Positions 6,421 to 9,958 of a DNA stretch of 9,958 bases are shown here, piece after piece (the stretch's first letter is position 1; each line of letters begins with the position of its first letter). The notes beneath the pieces are model-generated. The model worked only from the letters and a program-made list of their open reading frames with translations, was not told where the DNA came from and did no database searches. The DNA comes from B8-G4 sp033720735 (lineage in GTDB: Bacteria; Bacteroidota; Bacteroidia; Chitinophagales; Saprospiraceae). Location: contig JAWWBX010000152.1 in assembly GCA_033720735.1 (NCBI GenBank), forward strand, positions 1-9,958, given 5' to 3'. Position numbers and translations under genes: made by a program.

Positions 6421-7532
6421 CTATGTTTGAGTAACTGTTCCAGCGCTGACGAAAGCATGTGGACATGATTGGCGGTACAACTCTCACCCATCAGGCCAAT
6501 CCGCCATACCTTGCCCGCGAACTGTCCGAGACCGGCGCCGATCTCGATGTTGTACTCTTCCAGCAGCCTGCGTCGCATTGCCGGCCCATCCACGCCCTCG
6601 GGGATCTGCACCGCATTGAGCATCGGCAAGCGGTACGGCTCGTCGACCACAAATGCGAATCCGAGTTGCTCCAGGCGTTGACGGAGCAACGCGTGCTGTC
6701 GCTGGTGACGCGCAAACCGTTCCTGCAGCCCTTCTTCCAGCACCAGGCGGTAGGCTTCGCGCAGGGCATACATCGCCGAGACCGGTGCCGTATGATGATA
6801 GGCACGTTGCTCACCCGCCCAGTAATTCATGACCAGTGACAGGTCCATAAACCAGCTCTGGACCCTGGTCTTGCGGTTGCGGATGGCGGCCACGGCCCGG
6901 TCGCTAAAGCTGACCGGTGAAAGCCCGGGAGGTGCACTCAGGCATTTTTGCGTTCCGGAGTAGATCGCATCGATACCCCATGCATCAACGCGCAATTCCG
7001 TACCACAGTAGGACGTCACCGCGTCGACAACAAACAAGGCATCGGCCTCACGCGCCGCGGCGCTGATGTCCGTGAGTGGCTGCAGGACCCCGGTAGATGT
7101 TTCAGCATGGACGACAGCGACCAGTTTTGCATTGCTGCGTGACAGGGCCTTGCGGACAGCCTCCGGATCAATGGGCGTACCCCAGGGGGCTTCGACACGG
7201 TGTACGGTGGCGCCGCATCGTGTAGCGATATCTGCCATTCTGGCACCGAAGACGCCATGGATACAGATCACGGCTTCATCTCCGGGCTCAAGTAGATTGA
7301 CCAGGCAGGTCTCCATACCGGCGCTACCGGGCGCCGATACGACGAATGTCATGTGGTTGTCGGTCTGCATGGTGGCTTGCACCATCGCCTTGATCTCGTC
7401 CATGATGGTCACAAACTCGGGATCGAGATGCCCGACCAGCGGTGTCGACATGGCTTTCAGCACGCGTGGATGTACGTCACTGGGCCCGGGGCCCATCAGC
7501 ACCCGTCGGCTGGTATTCAATTCTCCGTACAT
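6417..7532 (-). CDS. Alanine-glyoxylate / serine-pyruvate type aminotransferase (class V)
   Basis: 371 residues from the ATG at 7532. The protein follows the AGXT subfamily end to end: VLMGPGPSDVHPRVL (11-25), VSAPGSAGMET (65-75, PLP phosphate region), HAETSTGVLQPL (142-153), D170 in VVDAVTS (ring-nitrogen partner), the PLP lysine K196 in YSGTQKCLSAPPG (191-203), AYHHTAPV (244-251), and VWRIGLMG (342-349) with the substrate-carboxylate arginine R345. It should move an amino group between alanine (or serine) and glyoxylate, giving glycine and pyruvate, in the cytosol. H35 and Y245 look AGXT-like rather than like the Gln/Asn pair I recall for ureidoglycine aminotransferases, so a purine-breakdown role is less likely. 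In-frame upstream starts exist at 7550 (ATG) and 7577 (TTG). I chose 7532 because bacterial homologues begin a few residues before the RVLMGPGP motif. First gene of a coupled pair with the aldolase. Confidence 0.88.
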   Translation of the reverse strand: MYGELNTSRRVLMGPGPSDVHPRVLKAMSTPLVGHLDPEFVTIMDEIKAMVQATMQTDNHMTFVVSAPGSAGMETCLVNLLEPGDEAVICIHGVFGARMADIATRCGATVHRVEAPWGTPIDPEAVRKALSRSNAKLVAVVHAETSTGVLQPLTDISAAAREADALFVVDAVTSYCGTELRVDAWGIDAIYSGTQKCLSAPPGLSPVSFSDRAVAAIRNRKTRVQSWFMDLSLVMNYWAGEQRAYHHTAPVSAMYALREAYRLVLEEGLQERFARHQRQHALLRQRLEQLGFAFVVDEPYRLPMLNAVQIPEGVDGPAMRRRLLEEYNIEIGAGLGQFAGKVWRIGLMGESCTANHVHMLSSALEQLLKHR

Positions 7533-7646
7533 GGTTGTAAAGATGTGCATTTGTCGTGGATCAACTGGCAGTCCCAACCAACGCGGTGAAGGGCACCGTT
7601 GGTTGCCTGATTTCCCCTTAACTTCATGTTGTCCAATTTACATGCG
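7533..7646. promoter_or_regulatory. Divergent promoter region between two PLP-enzyme genes
   Basis: This 114-base gap must drive both the aminotransferase/aldolase pair (minus) and the Tat-exported enzyme (plus). Plus-strand candidate: TTG at 7599, 17-base spacer, TAACTTCA at 7619-7626 (six of eight to TAnnTTTG), which favours the ATG at 7647 over 7626. Minus-strand candidate: CATCTTTA at 7545-7538 (six of eight), which would give a leaderless message from 7532. Both matches are weak. Confidence 0.45.
7575..7605. repeat. Palindrome in the shared promoter region
   Basis: Perfect 9-base arms CAACCAACG (7575-7583) and CGTTGGTTG (7597-7605). Three more pairs (GTG 7586-7588 with CAC 7594-7596) can form inside past a two-base bulge, with a five-base loop. 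It sits between the candidate promoters and overlaps the plus-strand -33 candidate, as expected for an operator bound by a dimeric regulator. It could instead fold as a hairpin in RNA if transcription starts upstream. No regulator gene is in the window. Confidence 0.55.
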
Positions 7647-8942
7647 ATGTCACACAGCAGACGTTCCTTTATCACCCGGGCTGCCCTGACCACCGGGGCG
7701 CTGGCTGCGGGAAAACTAGCCCGGGCCGGAGATACATTGCGCGGGCTCCTTACTGATATTTCGGGGTACGCCCACAGCTCCGCAGAAGCGGCGGCGGTGG
7801 ACGAGGAGTTCTGGCACCTGGTCAAACAGGCGTATACCGTGTCTCCTTCCGTCCTCAACCTCAATAACGGCGGGGTGAGCCCCCAGCCCAGAGTGGTACA
7901 GGAGGCCGTCGAACGCTACAACCGGCTGAGCAATGAAGCGCCATCCTACTACATGTGGCGCGTCCTCGACATGGGGCGCGAGCCATTGCGGCGCCACCTT
8001 GCCCGACTCGCCGGGTGCGATCCCGAGGAGATTGCGATAGACCGCAACTCATCCGAAGCGATTGAAACCGTGATCTTCGGGTTGCGACTCAAAGCCGGAG
8101 ACGAAGTCATCCTCACCAGGCAGGATTATCCCAACATGATCAACGCCTGGAAACAGCGCGCACACCGCGATGGAGTGGTGCTGAAATGGCTGGATTTTAA
8201 TTTTCCAATTGAGAGTGAGGATGAGATCGCCGACAAGTTTGTGGCAGCGATGACTGATCGTACCAAACTCGTGCATGTCACCCACATGATCAACTGGAAT
8301 GGCCAGATCCTGCCGGTGCGCAAGATTGCCGATGCTGCGCATGCGCGCGGGATCGAGGTCCTGGTGGATGCGGCCCACACCTTTGCACATCTCGACTACC
8401 GGATCAGTGACCTTGGCTGTGATTACTACGGCACGAGTTTGCACAAATGGCTGTGTGCTCCGTTTGGCAGTGGCATGCTGTACGTGCGCAAGGACAAGAT
8501 CCGCACCCTGTATCCGCATATGGCGGCGCCCGATCCTGAATCCGACGATATCCGGAAGTTTGAACATCTCGGGACGCGTTCGTTTGCCATCGAGCAGGCG
8601 ATCGGCCAGGCGGTGGAGTTTCACGAGATGATCGGTTCTGCTCGCAAACAGGCACGCCTGCAGTACCTCAAGAGGTACTGGACAGACGCTGTGGTCGATT
8701 TACCCGGGGTGTCGATCGGCACCTCGCTTGATCCGCGCTTCGGTTGCGCCATCGCCCTTCTGGAAATAGAAGGCAAGAAACCACAGGATGTCACACAGTT
8801 CCTGTTCCGGGATCACAAGATCCATACGACCGCGATCAACTGGGAGAACATCCACGGAGTGCGCATTACGCCCAACGTCTATACAGTGCGCAACGATCTG
8901 GATCGGCTCATCTCAGCGATCGAGCAGTATGTCCGAAGCTAA
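7647..8942 (+). CDS. Tat-exported class V aminotransferase-like PLP enzyme
   Basis: 431 residues from the ATG at 7647, the only plus-strand gene. The N-terminus is a twin-arginine signal: SHSRRSFITRAALTTGALAAG, with RR at 5-6 and cleavage possible near ARA-G. An ATG at 7626 would put seven extra residues before it. The mature part is a fold-type I, class V PLP enzyme of the isopenicillin-N-epimerase/cysteine-desulfurase-like group: LNNGGVSPQP (72-81), RNSSEAIE (133-140, phosphate binding), VTHMINWNGQILPV (211-224), D241 and H244 in VDAAHTFAH, the PLP lysine K267 in TSLHKWLCAPFGSG (263-276), and a substrate-carboxylate arginine in GVRITPNVYT (404-413). The reaction cannot be told: epimerase, lyase and aminotransferase activities all occur here. 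Folding with PLP before Tat export would place a loaded enzyme in the periplasm. It is divergent from the aminotransferase/aldolase pair, sharing its promoter region. Confidence 0.87.
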   Translation: MSHSRRSFITRAALTTGALAAGKLARAGDTLRGLLTDISGYAHSSAEAAAVDEEFWHLVKQAYTVSPSVLNLNNGGVSPQPRVVQEAVERYNRLSNEAPSYYMWRVLDMGREPLRRHLARLAGCDPEEIAIDRNSSEAIETVIFGLRLKAGDEVILTRQDYPNMINAWKQRAHRDGVVLKWLDFNFPIESEDEIADKFVAAMTDRTKLVHVTHMINWNGQILPVRKIADAAHARGIEVLVDAAHTFAHLDYRISDLGCDYYGTSLHKWLCAPFGSGMLYVRKDKIRTLYPHMAAPDPESDDIRKFEHLGTRSFAIEQAIGQAVEFHEMIGSARKQARLQYLKRYWTDAVVDLPGVSIGTSLDPRFGCAIALLEIEGKKPQDVTQFLFRDHKIHTTAINWENIHGVRITPNVYTVRNDLDRLISAIEQYVRS

Positions 8943-8947
8943 GTTGG

Positions 8948-9940
8948 CTACAGGTGGCGCAGAATAAAGCCGTCTACCAGCTCTGTTTTTTTGTTGCCCA
9001 GGACTTTGAAGAATCGCCTGAGATATGCCATGATCTCCCGACAACGGCTTTTGGACAGGTGCGGATAGTTCTTGACAAATTCCAGGATCTCATCTTCCTT
9101 TTGCAGGAACTCCTCCTGGCTGGCTGGAAGCTGATCATAGAAATGTTTGCCCTTAAAGATCCGGTCCCGGAAATCCTTCTGCGGCCAGTCCCCGCTCAAC
9201 CGGGCATACTCTGGGTAGACGATCGCCGAGAAGTCAAAATCATAAGGGACCATCCGGTAATGCGTGTGGCCGCTGAACATCTTTACATTGCGTTGCACAA
9301 CGTAATCCCAGTCGTAGTTGCCGACCATAAACTGGAACAAGGCCAGCCGATTGTAATTGCGCGCGTCAAGTGAGTCGTATGAGATGCCGTACTGCTCATA
9401 TTCCTCGCCTCCGAGGCGCGCCGCTAGTTCGTCTGTCGGCTCCAGAAGTAAAATACGCGCAGTCGTGGCTGGCTTGCTGTCATCCGGGTAGCGGTACACG
9501 ATCTCCGCATCGACGACACGATAACTCTCGTCCGTCAACAGACCGTACAATTCGTAGATCAGTTTTTCCTCGTACTGGTTGTTTTGCCCTTCTTCGTTGT
9601 TTACACAATGGGTGACCACCTTAAATTTGTCGAACTCGTCGATCAGGCCACGGTCGCGGAGGTCTCCTTTCTTCAGATTGATCCAGAAAGGAGGGAAATC
9701 ACAAGACCTTCGTCGGTAAACGCCACGGAGTTGCACTTTCATTTCCCATTCCTCACCATTGTACACCATGAGCGCATCCAGCTCATCATCGTTTTTCGTG
9801 GCGTGCAGCGTATCCCAGTCGGTCGTGATTTCCAGGCGCAAATCACCATCCTTTTGCCACTGCTCAAACATTGACATCTGGCACAGTCCCTTTGCTGCCA
9901 GCAAGGAGATCAGGCAAATCAGGACTGTCCTTAAATCCAT
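8948..9940 (-). CDS. Exported CotH-like kinase family protein
   Basis: 330 residues with a signal peptide (MDLRTVLICLISLLAAKGLC, cleavage probably before Q21). The mature part resembles the atypical, secreted kinase-like CotH group found in many Bacteroidota: VQLRGVYRRRSCDFPPFWINLKK (about 69-91, basic strand region), FKVVTHC with K107 (106-112, candidate nucleotide-binding lysine), EEKLIYELYGLL (124-135, Glu-bearing helix), FQFMVGNYDWDYVVQRNVKM (202-221) with D210/D212 and N218 as catalytic-loop candidates, and VPYDFDFSAIV (231-241) in place of the kinase DFG metal motif. In Bacillus, CotH phosphorylates coat proteins; there is no sign of sporulation here, so the substrate is unknown and probably an envelope or secreted protein. 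It has its own start 18 bases from the window edge, so its promoter is not visible. It converges on the PLP enzyme with a 5-base gap between stop codons. Confidence 0.78.
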   Translation of the reverse strand: MDLRTVLICLISLLAAKGLCQMSMFEQWQKDGDLRLEITTDWDTLHATKNDDELDALMVYNGEEWEMKVQLRGVYRRRSCDFPPFWINLKKGDLRDRGLIDEFDKFKVVTHCVNNEEGQNNQYEEKLIYELYGLLTDESYRVVDAEIVYRYPDDSKPATTARILLLEPTDELAARLGGEEYEQYGISYDSLDARNYNRLALFQFMVGNYDWDYVVQRNVKMFSGHTHYRMVPYDFDFSAIVYPEYARLSGDWPQKDFRDRIFKGKHFYDQLPASQEEFLQKEDEILEFVKNYPHLSKSRCREIMAYLRRFFKVLGNKKTELVDGFILRHL

Positions 9941-9958
9941 GGGTATGGTTTGGAAAGG

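Noticed and set aside
7530..7577. N-terminal extension of the aminotransferase to 7577
   Set aside because: The codon at 7577 is TTG, lies inside the palindrome, and adds a segment unlike bacterial homologues; ATGs at 7550 and 7532 are available.
7066..7689. 207-codon plus-strand open frame
   Set aside because: Antisense to the aminotransferase and running into the Tat enzyme's start; no domain seen.
8049..9373. Long open frames antisense to the Tat enzyme (8049-8624, minus) and to the CotH-like gene (8744-9373, plus)
   Set aside because: Both are shadows of genes with clear family motifs on the other strand.
1..9958. CRISPR, tRNA/rRNA, insertion sequence, prophage or toxin-antitoxin signals
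   Set aside because: None seen: no regular short repeats, no terminal inverted repeats with transposase, no cloverleaf in the gaps, and no toxin/antitoxin-like gene pair.

Overview
The window looks like a chromosomal segment of a Bacteroidota bacterium, most likely a moderately GC-rich, free-living lineage of the Saprospiria/Lewinella type (inferred; no marker gene is present). The clues are: a BatA-domain membrane protein; signal peptides whose predicted cleavage site is followed by Gln or Asp (KAQ-E, FAQ-D, LCQ-M); a CotH-like kinase family protein in a non-spore context; a small exported family with the VESIIPAGIGRSR-type motif; no convincing Shine-Dalgarno sequences; and a few TAnnTTTG-like -7 elements. 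There is no sign of phage, insertion sequences, CRISPR, tRNA or rRNA. No stretch longer than 300 bases lacks a gene; the largest gap is 4012-4249.

Layout. All genes but one are on the minus strand. At 1-1486 lies the N-terminal 495 codons of a BatA/VWA-type membrane protein, cut by the window edge. At 1626-3481 a GT-A glycosyltransferase and a PAPS-dependent sulfotransferase form a tight two-gene unit (5-nt gap) that probably builds and sulfates a glycan. At 3574-5376 three separate small exported proteins follow: a Cys-rich lipoprotein, a DUF4177-like secreted protein, and a DinB-fold protein with a signal peptide. At 5518-7532 an alanine-glyoxylate-type aminotransferase overlaps by 4 nt (ATGA) a DapA/HOGA-family aldolase. 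Divergently on the plus strand (7647-8942) is a Tat-exported class V PLP enzyme. It converges, with only 5 nt between stop codons, on a CotH-like exported protein (8948-9940).

The parts that look functionally linked are the sulfotransferase/glycosyltransferase pair (activated-sulfate glycan decoration) and the aminotransferase/aldolase pair, which could be a short glyoxylate/pyruvate route. The aminotransferase shares a promoter region, containing a strong imperfect palindrome, with the divergent PLP enzyme. I do not see a clear undescribed multi-gene defence or mobile system. The best leads are the two enzyme pairs, the inter-promoter palindrome, a long non-terminator hairpin at 4136-4177, and the exported DinB and CotH-like proteins.
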